Part shown: positions 7,926-15,067 of the stretch, one piece after another | Layout of the letters: every line of letters begins with the position of its first letter | Position numbering within the stretch: position 1 is the stretch's first letter | Origin: Actinomycetes bacterium | GTDB lineage: Bacteria > Actinomycetota > Actinomycetes > S36-B12 | DNA: 22,877 nt | Assembly (NCBI GenBank): GCA_030425745.1 | Contig: JAUHZW010000005.1 | Span: forward strand, 1 to 22,877 | Direction of reading: 5' to 3' | The notes under the pieces: model-generated | Databases searched by the model: none | Seen by the model: the letters and a program-made list of their open reading frames with translations, nothing else | Told to the model about the DNA's origin: nothing | Position numbers and translations under genes: made by a program

Positions 7926-7931
7926 TAGACT
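7926..7931 (+). promoter_or_regulatory. Leaderless-type -10 box of the oxidoreductase gene
   Basis: TAGACT hexamer ending 7 bases before the ATG at 7939, so transcription would begin at or next to the A of the start codon. The GAGGGG that abuts the ATG is too close to act as a Shine-Dalgarno sequence. No clear -35. The box lies 7 bp after the previous stop codon. Confidence 0.5.
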
Positions 7932-7938
7932 CGAGGGG

Positions 7939-8973
7939 ATGACGATTCCCTCGGCGATGACCGCAGTGCTCCTCACCGGGCACGGTGGGCTCGACCGGCT
8001 CGAGGTGCGCGACGACGTTCCCGTGCCGCGGCCCGGACCGGATGAGGTCTTGATCCGGGTAGGCGCCTCCGCGGTCAACAACACCGACATCAACACGCGC
8101 GTGGGCTGGTACTCCCGCGCCGAGACCGGCGATCAGACGGCCTGGTCCGGCGAGTCCCTCGCATTCCCGCGGATCCAGGGTGCCGACTGTGTGGGAACTG
8201 TCGTGGCCGTCGGCCCCGGGGCGGATCCTCATCGAGTCGGCGAACGGGTCCTCGTCCGCACCATGCAGGATCCGGACTCCGCCGGGCGTCCCATCACGCT
8301 GGGCTCGGAGATCGACGGCGCCTTCGCCCAGTTCGTCGTCGTGCGTTCATCCGAGGCGTTCATGATCGACAGCCCCCTGGACGACGCCCAACTCGGCGCT
8401 CTCCCCTGTTCCTACTCCACGGCGGAGGGGCTGCTGCAGCGCGCGGGTCTCGGAGCAGAGCGGGTGCTCATCACCGGCGCGTCAGGGGGCGTGGGATCTG
8501 CTGCCGTCCTTCTCGCCCGACTGCGAGGAGCGCACATCACCGCTGTCGCGGGCCCAGGCAAGGCGGAGCAGGTGCGCGCACTGGGAGCTGACGTCGTCGT
8601 CCAGCGTGACGACGACCTCGTGGGAGTGCTGGGAGACGACACCGTAGATGTGGTCATCGACCTGGTCGGGGGTGCGCACTTCCCCTCCCTGCTGAGGGTG
8701 CTGCGTCCCGGCGGGCGGTATGCCGTCTCCGGTGCGGTGGGTGGCGCTCACGTCGACCTCGATCTTCGGGACCTGTACTTGAAGGACCTGTCGCTGCTCG
8801 GCTCGACCTTCACCCCACGGTCGGTGTTCACCGACCTCATCAGGTACGTGGAGCGCGGTGACGTCCGACCTGTCGTGGCGGCGGCCTACCCGCTGGCAGA
8901 GATCGCCACGGCACAGGAGACCTTCCTGCGCCATGAGCACGTGGGCAAGCTCGTGCTGCTACCCCCGCGATGA
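7939..8973 (+). CDS. Zinc-type alcohol dehydrogenase / quinone oxidoreductase family protein
   Basis: A 344-residue medium-chain dehydrogenase/reductase. The N-terminal GroES-like domain (about 8-150) includes NNTDINTRVGWY (47-58) and GADCVGTVVAVGPG (81-94). The Rossmann nucleotide-binding site is GASGGVGSAAV at 180-190, and the C-terminus ends HEHVGKLVLLP as in quinone oxidoreductases. The usual structural-zinc cysteine cluster is absent, so NADPH-dependent, possibly zinc-independent chemistry is likely. The substrate cannot be told. The ATG at 7939 is chosen because upstream frame residues overlap the previous gene and a TAGACT -10 box ends 7 bases before it. The gene is followed 24 bases later by the DUF389 gene, which has its own promoter-like box. 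Confidence 0.9.
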   Translation: MTIPSAMTAVLLTGHGGLDRLEVRDDVPVPRPGPDEVLIRVGASAVNNTDINTRVGWYSRAETGDQTAWSGESLAFPRIQGADCVGTVVAVGPGADPHRVGERVLVRTMQDPDSAGRPITLGSEIDGAFAQFVVVRSSEAFMIDSPLDDAQLGALPCSYSTAEGLLQRAGLGAERVLITGASGGVGSAAVLLARLRGAHITAVAGPGKAEQVRALGADVVVQRDDDLVGVLGDDTVDVVIDLVGGAHFPSLLRVLRPGGRYAVSGAVGGAHVDLDLRDLYLKDLSLLGSTFTPRSVFTDLIRYVERGDVRPVVAAAYPLAEIATAQETFLRHEHVGKLVLLPPR

Positions 8974-8984
8974 CCCGCGCGCAC

Positions 8985-8990
8985 TAGCCT
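8985..8990 (+). promoter_or_regulatory. Leaderless-type -10 box of the DUF389 gene
   Basis: TAGCCT hexamer ending 7 bases before the ATG at 8998, in the same geometry as the boxes at 7926 and 12470. No Shine-Dalgarno sequence of the usual spacing is present and no clear -35 is visible. Confidence 0.5.
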
Positions 8991-8997
8991 GAAGGCC

Positions 8998-9957
8998 ATG
9001 CTCACCGTCCGCGTCTCCGCGCCCGCGGATCTCGCGGATCGCGTCGAGGCCATCCTGCGGCAGGCCCCGAGCCTCGCGACCCTCACCCGCGATCGGGGTG
9101 CGAGCCTCGAGCCCGTCGGCGACGTGTTCATGGCACTCGTGGAGCGGGATGCGGTCAACGACATCGTCCATGAGCTCACCGACCTCGGCGTGCCGAGGGA
9201 CGGCTGCATCCTGGTTCAGGACCCGGGCACCTGGGTGTCCGCTCGCGCGCTGGAGGCCGAGCGACGGTCACCGGGGGCCGACAACGTCGTCTGGACCGAG
9301 GTGGTCGAGCAGGCGTATGAGCAGTCCCGCATCAGCGGGATGTTCCTGGCCTTCATGATCATGGCGACCCTGCTGGCCGCCATCGCGGTGATCACCGACT
9401 CCGCGATCCTCGTCGTCGGCTCCATGGTGCTCGGGCCCGAGTTCATGGCGGTCATCGCCCTGGGTCTGGCCCTGGTGCGACGGCGCCCCGGTCTGCTGCG
9501 ACAGGGATTGACGACGCTGGTGGTCGGGTTCGCGGTCTCGATCCTGGCGACCATGGTCTTCGTCGAGATCGCACGCTGGGTGGGGCTGGTCAGCAGCGAG
9601 GACTTCTATGCTCCCCGCCCCGCCGTCGCGTTCATCTACTCCCCCAACTGGTGGTCCTTGATCGTGGCCGTCATCGCCGCGGCAGCGGGCGTGCTCGCGC
9701 TGACCAGTGGCAGATCCACGGGCATCATCGGCGTCTTCATCTCGGTCACGACGATCCCGGCATCGGGCAACATCGCGGTGGCTGCCGTGTTCGGCGACTG
9801 GCAGGAGGTCGGCGGGAGCGCCGCCCAGCTGGGCATCAACATCGCCGGCATGGCGATCGCCGGCTGGATGACTCTGGAGATCCGCCAGGTGATGTCGACG
9901 CGCGTCAGTCGAGCGCTAGCTCGGCGCGAACGACGTCGGCGATCTCCTCGGCGATAG
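8998..9957 (+). CDS. DUF389 family membrane protein
   Basis: Product of 319 residues matching the DUF389 (TIGR00341-like) layout: a soluble N-terminal domain of about 105 residues resembling an ACT-like fold, then about six membrane segments at roughly 117-138, 139-160, 170-193, 218-236, 242-263 and 279-297. The first membrane block contains AVITDSAILVVGSMVLGPEF, where the glycine/proline turn and alternating hydrophobic run are typical of the family, and TTIPASGNIAVAA (257-269) is another family-like stretch. Function is unknown, with transport or signalling suggested for relatives. The last 17 codons overlap the convergent glmM gene by 53 bp and encode an arginine-rich tail. Transcription probably starts at or next to the ATG. 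Confidence 0.88.
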   Translation: MLTVRVSAPADLADRVEAILRQAPSLATLTRDRGASLEPVGDVFMALVERDAVNDIVHELTDLGVPRDGCILVQDPGTWVSARALEAERRSPGADNVVWTEVVEQAYEQSRISGMFLAFMIMATLLAAIAVITDSAILVVGSMVLGPEFMAVIALGLALVRRRPGLLRQGLTTLVVGFAVSILATMVFVEIARWVGLVSSEDFYAPRPAVAFIYSPNWWSLIVAVIAAAAGVLALTSGRSTGIIGVFISVTTIPASGNIAVAAVFGDWQEVGGSAAQLGINIAGMAIAGWMTLEIRQVMSTRVSRALARRERRRRSPRR

Positions 9958-11254
9958 CGCTGGCCTGATCCTCTGTGGGGGCTTCGACCATGACGCGCAC
10001 GACGGGTTCGGTGCCCGACGGCCGCAGCAGGACGCGCCCCTGGCCGGCCAGAGCAGTCTCAGCGCTTGCCACGGCTGCAGCGACGGCATCGGCTGAGTCG
10101 ATCCGGGACTTGTCCACTCCGCTGACGTTCAGCAGCACCTGAGGGAACTTCGTCACCGCCGCCGCCAGATCCGCGAGCGGCCGTCCGGTCTGGGCGACCC
10201 GCGCGAGCAGATGCAGCCCGGTCAGCATGCCGTCACCGGTGGTCGAGTAGTCGGTCATCACGACGTGACCGCTCTGCTCGCCGCCGAGGACGTAGCCGCC
10301 AGCCCGCATCGCCTCGAGGACATAGCGGTCACCGACCCCCGTCTCGACGATGGTGATCTCCGCCGACTCCATGGCGAGCTTGAAGCCCATGTTGGCCATG
10401 ACCGTGGCCACCACCGCGCCGCCGGCCAGCGTGCCGGCATCGCGCATGCCCTCGGCCAGGATCGCCAGGATGTGGTCGCCGTCGACGACGTTTCCGTCGG
10501 CATCGACCGCGAGGCAGCGATCGGCATCACCGTCGTGAGCGATGCCTGCATCGGCTCCATGCTCACGCACTGCCTCGATGAGGGACTCCAGGTGCGTGCT
10601 GCCGCAGTCTCGATTGATGTTCCAGCCATCCGGTGCGGCATGGATGGGGATCACGGTCGCACCCGCACCGGCGTAGAGCTCAGGAGCGATCGAGGATGCC
10701 GCACCGTTGGCACAGTCGACGACGATCGTGAGGCCGTCGAGGTTGTGCGGCAGAGTCGTGAGCAGATGGTGTTCGTAGATGCGCGGCGCCTCGAGCGCGT
10801 GGGTGACGCGGCCGACAGCCTCGCCGACGGGGCGGTCCCAGGGCTCCCGCAGGTGCTGCTCGATGGCGTCCTCGATGGCGTCGTCGAGCTTGTGGCCTCC
10901 ACGCGAGAAGAACTTGATGCCGTTGTCGGGCATCGGGTTGTGGGACGCCGACAGCATCACGCCGAGATCAGCGTGCAGCGCCTCGGTCAGGTAGGCGACG
11001 GCGGGAGTCGGGACCACTCCGACCAGGTGCACATCGACACCGGCGCTCGCAAGGCCCGCCACGACGGCGGCCTCGAGGAACTCCCCGCTGGCCCGACCGT
11101 CCCGGCCGACGACGGCCGACGGCCGGTGCCCCGCGAACGCCCCGGCGTCAGCCAGGACGTGCGCGGCGGCAACGGACAGATCGAGGGCAAGCTCTGCTGT
11201 GACCTCGCGGTTGGCGAGGCCACGCACACCATCGGTGCCGAAGAGGCGGCCCAC
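9905..11254 (-). CDS. glmM: Phosphoglucosamine mutase
   Basis: GlmM converts glucosamine-6-phosphate to glucosamine-1-phosphate, directly after GlmS on the way to UDP-GlcNAc. The 449-residue product begins GRLFGTDGVRG, as in the family. The phosphoserine loop is SASHNPMPDNG with Ser104 as the phosphorylated residue; the magnesium loop is DGDADR with Asp241, Asp243 and Asp245; the sugar-phosphate loop RPSGTEPVVRV is near the C-terminus. The GTG start (11252-11254) begins 9 bases after the rpsI stop, so it is probably cotranscribed as rplM-rpsI-glmM, a widespread actinobacterial order. glmS lies 2.7 kb away in a separate operon. The 3' end overlaps the convergent DUF389 gene by 53 bp. Confidence 0.97.
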   Translation of the reverse strand: MGRLFGTDGVRGLANREVTAELALDLSVAAAHVLADAGAFAGHRPSAVVGRDGRASGEFLEAAVVAGLASAGVDVHLVGVVPTPAVAYLTEALHADLGVMLSASHNPMPDNGIKFFSRGGHKLDDAIEDAIEQHLREPWDRPVGEAVGRVTHALEAPRIYEHHLLTTLPHNLDGLTIVVDCANGAASSIAPELYAGAGATVIPIHAAPDGWNINRDCGSTHLESLIEAVREHGADAGIAHDGDADRCLAVDADGNVVDGDHILAILAEGMRDAGTLAGGAVVATVMANMGFKLAMESAEITIVETGVGDRYVLEAMRAGGYVLGGEQSGHVVMTDYSTTGDGMLTGLHLLARVAQTGRPLADLAAAVTKFPQVLLNVSGVDKSRIDSADAVAAAVASAETALAGQGRVLLRPSGTEPVVRVMVEAPTEDQASAIAEEIADVVRAELALD

Positions 11255-11263
11255 AGGCGTTGA

Positions 11264-11761
11264 CTAGCGCTTGCTGTACTGGGGCGCCTTGCGGGCCTTC
11301 TTCAGGCCGTACTTCTTGCGCTCCTTGGCCCGCGGGTCGCGGGTCAGGAAGCCGGCCTTCTTGAGGATGGGACGGTTGCCCTCCTCGTCGATGCCGTTCA
11401 GCGCACGGGCGACGCCCAGACGCAGCGCACCGGCCTGGCCGGAGATGCCGCCGCCGTCGATGCGGGCGATGACGTCGAACTTGCCCTCAGCGCCGAGCAC
11501 CGTGAAGGGGTCGTTGACCTCCTGCTGGTGCACCTTGTTCGGGAAGTACTCGTCCAGGGTGCGGCCGTTGATCGTCCACTGGCCGGTGCCGGGCACCAGG
11601 CGGACGCGGGCGATGGCCTGCTTGCGACGGCCCGTCGCCGCACCGGGGGCGGTGACGATGTCGCGGTCGATGGTGGGACGACCCGGGGTCTCGGAGGTGT
11701 ACTCCGAGGGAGCCTCGAGCTCGTCGTTGGTCTCGTCGATGGTGGCCTCAGACACTGCCAC
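11264..11761 (-). CDS. rpsI: 30S ribosomal protein S9 (uS9)
   Basis: uS9 is a 30S head protein whose C-terminal tail reaches the P-site tRNA. The 165-residue product ends KARKAPQYSKR, the diagnostic conserved tail ending in Lys-Arg. The core starts at GRRKQAIARVRLVPG around residue 44. Before this there is an acidic, low-complexity extension of about 40 residues, common in actinobacterial S9. The start is GTG at 11759-11761 with GAGAGGA a few bases upstream. It follows rplM by 27 bases, forming the conserved rplM-rpsI pair, and precedes glmM by 9 bases. Nothing is missing from the core. Confidence 0.97.
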   Translation of the reverse strand: MAVSEATIDETNDELEAPSEYTSETPGRPTIDRDIVTAPGAATGRRKQAIARVRLVPGTGQWTINGRTLDEYFPNKVHQQEVNDPFTVLGAEGKFDVIARIDGGGISGQAGALRLGVARALNGIDEEGNRPILKKAGFLTRDPRAKERKKYGLKKARKAPQYSKR

Positions 11762-11788
11762 TAGTCCTCTCGTTGGATCCGCGCGCCG

Positions 11789-12232
11789 CTACTGGGCGAC
11801 CTGGGTGATCTGGAACGGCTGCGGCTGCTGCGCAGCGTGGGGGTGCTCAGAGCCTGAGTAGACCTTGAGCTTCTTCAACTGCTGACGACCCAGCTTGTTG
11901 TGGGGGAGCATGCCCTTGACGGCCTTCTCCACCGCCTTGCGGGGGTCGGACTCGAGCAGCTCGGCATACGAGGTGGCCGTCAGGCCGCCCGGCTGACCGG
12001 AGTGGCGGTAGGCCATCTTCTGCTCGCGCTTGGCGCCGGTGAGGGCCACCTTGTCAGCGTTGATGATGATCACGAAGTCGCCCATGTCCATGTGAGGAGC
12101 GAAGGTCGGCTTGTGCTTGCCACGCAGGAGCTGCGCGGCGTGGGTGGCCAGACGGCCGAGGACGACGTCAGTGGCGTCGATGACGTGCCAGACGGGGGTG
12201 TTGTCTCCCGCCTTGGGGGAATACGTGCGCAT
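11789..12232 (-). CDS. rplM: 50S ribosomal protein L13 (uL13)
   Basis: uL13 is an early-assembling 50S protein. The 147-residue product begins MRTYSPKAGD and contains WHVIDATDVVLGRLAT, GDFVIIINADKVALTG and KAVKGMLPHNKLGRQ, all characteristic of the family. I chose the ATG at 12230-12232 because it matches the normal N-terminus; a start seven codons upstream adds unconserved residues. An AGGTG element lies upstream as a modest ribosome binding site. It heads the rplM-rpsI-glmM operon. A promoter candidate at 12389-12418 would give a leader of about 150 nt. Confidence 0.97.
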   Translation of the reverse strand: MRTYSPKAGDNTPVWHVIDATDVVLGRLATHAAQLLRGKHKPTFAPHMDMGDFVIIINADKVALTGAKREQKMAYRHSGQPGGLTATSYAELLESDPRKAVEKAVKGMLPHNKLGRQQLKKLKVYSGSEHPHAAQQPQPFQITQVAQ

Positions 12233-12388
12233 AGTGCCGCACCTGTCTCTCACTCGTAGGGACGTGGATTCTGCACGCCCGCTCTCACCCGAGGGATCGG
12301 TTGGGCGCCGTACTGGGCGTCATCCCTGACGACCAGGCCTCGCGGTCGGGGGTTCTTCGGGGAAGGACCCGCCGCACGGCAGCGCCCA

Positions 12389-12418
12389 AGGCTACCGGGG
12401 GTGGCCACAGCCCTCCAA
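12389..12418 (-). promoter_or_regulatory. Candidate rplM-rpsI-glmM promoter
   Basis: On the minus strand TTGGAG, then an 18-base spacer, then TAGCCT (12389-12394). This is the best -35/-10 pair in the 251-bp region between rplM and the divergent gene at 12484. Transcription would start near 12382, leaving a leader of about 150 nt with several GC-rich complementary stretches that could fold. The rest of this intergenic region holds the leaderless promoter of the plus-strand gene; nothing else is recognised. Confidence 0.4.
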
Positions 12419-12469
12419 ATCCGGGGTCCGGATCCTCGGAAACCGGTGGCCCTGTGCGGAATCCCCGTC

Positions 12470-12475
12470 TAGCGT
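12470..12475 (+). promoter_or_regulatory. Leaderless-type -10 box of the propeller-like gene
   Basis: TAGCGT hexamer ending 8 bases before the ATG at 12484. GAGGGG follows but lies one base from the ATG, too near for normal Shine-Dalgarno pairing, so a leaderless or near-leaderless message is likely. No clear -35. Confidence 0.45.
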
Positions 12476-12483
12476 CGAGGGGC

Positions 12484-13536
12484 ATGAGCATCGTGCGCCC
12501 CGCCGCCCTCACCGCTGCTGTCGCCCTGGCTGCCTCCGGCCTCGCCGCCGTGCCAGCTCAGGCAGACACCCTGACCGCGAATGCCGGGACCATCAACTCG
12601 GCCACCTTCGCCGCGTCTCCCCCGCCGCCCGGCGCACCGACGGGCGTCTCCCCCGAGGCCTTCTATGACGCTGCGACGGGCACCTACTACCTGCTGACCA
12701 CGGGCCAGCCCCGCTCAGTGCAGTACACGTCCCGAGACGGATCGTCATGGACACCCACGGCGACGGTCCTGCCGGACAAGGGTTTGGACTGGTCGATCGT
12801 GCAGGAGGGACCGTCCAGCTACCGGCTGTACTACGCCGAGATGGCCCCGACGGCACCCGGCTCCGGCCCCCAGCAGCCCTGCACGCCGGGATCGAAGGTG
12901 CTGAAGTACGCGACCTCCAGCGACCTGCAGACGTGGACCGTGCAGCCCGGCACCCTGCTCGGTGACGTCGGCTGTGGCGTCCCCCACGTGATGAAGACGT
13001 CCGCCGGGCAGTACTTCCTGTACTTCAACAAGCGAGTCCCGCAGGAGGGTGTCTGGATCTCCACGTCGTCCGACGGCCTGAGCTGGTCCGCACCGACCGG
13101 CCCGATCAACGGCGATGACCAACTCGTCGATCCCGCTCCCCTGGAACTCCCTGACGGCACCTTCGTGATGGTCGCGTCCACCCGAGGCAACCCGATGAAC
13201 GGCGAACTGCAGTACCTGCAGCTCCTCGCCTCCTCCGACGCAGTCACCTGGGTCAAGCGAACCAAGCCGCTCTACGCCCCCTCAGGAGCCGGCGCCTTTG
13301 ATCCGTCCATCGAACTGGTCGATGGCAAGCTTCGCGTCTGGTTCGGCTACTCCCCCGGCGGCTCTTACGACGCCGCTGCCATCACCGATGGCGTCCTGAC
13401 CCTCGGCCCCGGAAAGAGCTCCTCCGGGGCTGCCGTCAAGGCCAAGGCCGGCAAGAAGTGCGCCAAGAAGGGCGCGAAGAGCGGCAAGTTCGTCTGCAAG
13501 AAGGTGAAGGGGAAGTTGATCTGGAAGCGCCGCTGA
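12484..13536 (+). CDS. Secreted beta-propeller-like (glycosidase-like) protein with Lys-rich Cys-pair tail
   Basis: A 350-residue exported protein; not a gene I recognise by name. A signal peptide spans 1-27 (cleavage after AQA). The body carries four S-x-D-x-x-x-W units at 83-89 (SRDGSSW), 145-151 (SSDLQTW), 195-201 (SSDGLSW) and 250-256 (SSDAVTW), spaced about 50-60 residues apart. These resemble the Asp-box blades of sialidase-like and GH32/43-like propellers. FDPSIELVDGKLRVWFGYS near 272-290 is also typical of GH43-like folds. Catalytic residues cannot be assigned with confidence. The last 30 residues are lysine-rich with Cys326 and Cys338 and end KGKLIWKRR, a short tail module seen in other actinobacterial exported proteins. 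The ATG at 12484 is supported by the promoter box and the signal peptide. It is convergent with truA across a 15-bp gap. Confidence 0.8.
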   Translation: MSIVRPAALTAAVALAASGLAAVPAQADTLTANAGTINSATFAASPPPPGAPTGVSPEAFYDAATGTYYLLTTGQPRSVQYTSRDGSSWTPTATVLPDKGLDWSIVQEGPSSYRLYYAEMAPTAPGSGPQQPCTPGSKVLKYATSSDLQTWTVQPGTLLGDVGCGVPHVMKTSAGQYFLYFNKRVPQEGVWISTSSDGLSWSAPTGPINGDDQLVDPAPLELPDGTFVMVASTRGNPMNGELQYLQLLASSDAVTWVKRTKPLYAPSGAGAFDPSIELVDGKLRVWFGYSPGGSYDAAAITDGVLTLGPGKSSSGAAVKAKAGKKCAKKGAKSGKFVCKKVKGKLIWKRR

Positions 13537-13551
13537 GTGGGCGCCAGCCCG

Positions 13552-14358
13552 TTAATCGAGTGGTGTGCGAAGAGACTTCGTCTCTCTCACCCGAGCGGCC
13601 CACTTCTCCGCTGGCGGGTAGCCCACCTCGTCGAGGACCAGCGGGTATCCCGGCATAACCGTCACGCCCGGATCCTTCTCGCCCGAGGCGAGGACGGCGG
13701 CGGGCCACTCGACCGGACGACGGCGGTCACCCACAGGCAGCATCACGCCGACCAGTGATCGAACCATCGAGTGGCAGAACGCGTCCGCTTGCACGGTCAT
13801 GACCGCGACGCCGCTTTCGTCACGCGACCACTCAAGGTGAATCAGCCGCCGGATCGTCGTCGCGAAGTCCCGCTGTTTGCAGAAGGGCGCGAAATCATGC
13901 TCACCGAGCAGCCCCTGGGCCGCCTCATTCATGGCCTCGAGATCCAACACCCGAGAGTGGGGCAACGTCAGATGTCGCTGAAGCGGGTTCGGCCCATCGG
14001 GCGCATCACTGACCCGATACGTGTACCGCCGCCAGATCGCACAGAAACGGGCATCGAAGTCCGACGACGTCTCCTCGACGGACGTGACCCGAACGTCGTC
14101 GGGCAGGGCTCGGTTGATGCGTCGCTCATCGATGTCCGACGGCCAGGAGGTCACGTCCAGGTGCGCCACCTGCCCCGAAGCATGCACGCCCGCGTCGGTG
14201 CGCCCCGCGCATTGGATCTCGATGGGTTCACCGAACAGAAACGTCAGAACCCGTTGCAGTTCTCCCTGCACGGTGCGCAGACCCGTGGGTGCCGGCTGGA
14301 TCGCCCAGCCGTGGAAGTCCCGGCCGTCGTAGGCGATGCCCAGTCGCAGACGGATCAG
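13552..14358 (-). CDS. truA: tRNA pseudouridine(38-40) synthase TruA
   Basis: TruA isomerises uridines 38-40 in the anticodon stem-loop of many tRNAs. The conserved domain begins IRLRLGIAYDGRDFHGW; counting from the chosen start, the catalytic Asp is residue 55 in CAGRTDAGVHASGQVAHLD, close to Asp60 of the E. coli protein. Later landmarks include RRYTYRV and CHSMVRSLVGVML. The length of 268 residues is normal. The start is uncertain: there is no ATG, GTG or TTG in frame between the rplQ stop and the conserved region. I give the CTG at 14356-14358; a CTG at 14407-14409 would add 17 residues, and a GTG at 14499 would overlap rplQ by 83 bp. A 15-bp perfect hairpin covers this junction. It follows rplQ, as in many bacteria. 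Confidence 0.88.
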   Translation of the reverse strand: MIRLRLGIAYDGRDFHGWAIQPAPTGLRTVQGELQRVLTFLFGEPIEIQCAGRTDAGVHASGQVAHLDVTSWPSDIDERRINRALPDDVRVTSVEETSSDFDARFCAIWRRYTYRVSDAPDGPNPLQRHLTLPHSRVLDLEAMNEAAQGLLGEHDFAPFCKQRDFATTIRRLIHLEWSRDESGVAVMTVQADAFCHSMVRSLVGVMLPVGDRRRPVEWPAAVLASGEKDPGVTVMPGYPLVLDEVGYPPAEKWAARVRETKSLRTPLD

Positions 14359-14388
14359 CCCGCCACCGGTGTCGGTGGCGGGCTGATC
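14353..14388 (-). terminator. 15-bp perfect hairpin between rplQ and truA
   Basis: Arms at 14353-14367 and 14374-14388 are perfectly complementary around a 6-base loop and are very GC-rich. It begins about 29 bases after the rplQ stop, so it may be an end-of-operon terminator or processing element, but there is no U tract. It also overlaps or sits just inside the start of truA, so an attenuator or translation-controlling hairpin is possible. Confidence 0.5.
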
Positions 14389-14416
14389 GATGTCGTGCGT
14401 GTCAGTCAGGACGGAC

Positions 14417-15040
14417 CTACTTGTCGTCCTCGGCCGACTCCTCGGCAGCGTCGGCGTCAGCAGCCTCGGCCACCTCCTCGGCGGTCTCGGCGTCAGCACC
14501 AGCAGCCTCGGCGTCGACCGCGGCCTCGTCGGCCACGACCTCGTCCGCAGCAGCCGTCTCCTCGGCCGGGGTCTCCTCGGCAGCCGCGGTGGTCTCCTCG
14601 ACCTCGGCGGCCGGAGCAGCCTGCTCGGCCTCCTTGGCGGCGCGCTTCGTGGCACCCGTGGCCTCGGCGACAACCTGCTCGGCCATCGGCTCGACGAGCT
14701 CGATCACGGCCATGGGGGCGTTGTCGCCCTTGCGGGGACCGATCTTGGTGATGCGGGTGTAGCCACCGGGACGCCCGGCGTACTGCGGGCCGATCTCGGT
14801 GAACAGCACGTGCACCACGGACTTGTCCTTGACGACCGTCATCACTCGACGACGGGCGTGCAGGTCACCGCGCTTGGCGAAGGTGATGAGCCGCTCGGCG
14901 AGGGGACGCAGGCGCTTGGCCTTGGCCTCGGTGGTGGTGATCCGGCCGTGCTCGAACAGCGCAGTGGCCAGGTTGGCCAGCATGAGCCGCTCGTGCGCCG
15001 GGCCGCCGCCGAGACGGGCACCCTTGGTTGGCGTAGGCAT
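14417..15040 (-). CDS. rplQ: 50S ribosomal protein L17 (bL17) with long acidic tail
   Basis: bL17 lies near the peptide exit tunnel. The core (residues 1-118) contains MPTPTKGARLGGGPAHERLM, TTEAKAKRLRPLAERLI, and GGYTRITKIGPRKGDNAPMA, all family hallmarks. After it comes a tail of about 90 residues made almost only of Ala, Glu, Asp, Thr and Val, roughly doubling the size compared with minimal L17 proteins. Such tails are frequent in Actinobacteria. The ATG at 15038-15040 has a strong ribosome binding site, AAGGAG, a few bases upstream. It is the last ribosomal gene of the alpha operon, following rpoA by 27 bases, and precedes truA. Confidence 0.97.
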   Translation of the reverse strand: MPTPTKGARLGGGPAHERLMLANLATALFEHGRITTTEAKAKRLRPLAERLITFAKRGDLHARRRVMTVVKDKSVVHVLFTEIGPQYAGRPGGYTRITKIGPRKGDNAPMAVIELVEPMAEQVVAEATGATKRAAKEAEQAAPAAEVEETTAAAEETPAEETAAADEVVADEAAVDAEAAGADAETAEEVAEAADADAAEESAEDDK

Positions 15041-15067
15041 GATTCTCCTTGTTGATTCCTGCAGCCC

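Noticed and set aside
7396..7938. Upstream extension of the oxidoreductase reading frame.
   Set aside because: It runs out of frame through the secreted-protein gene; the ATG at 7939 has a promoter box and starts the known domain correctly.
13537..13551. Bidirectional terminator between the propeller-like gene and truA.
   Set aside because: The 15-bp gap only has a 4-bp GGGC/GCCC complementarity, too weak to call.
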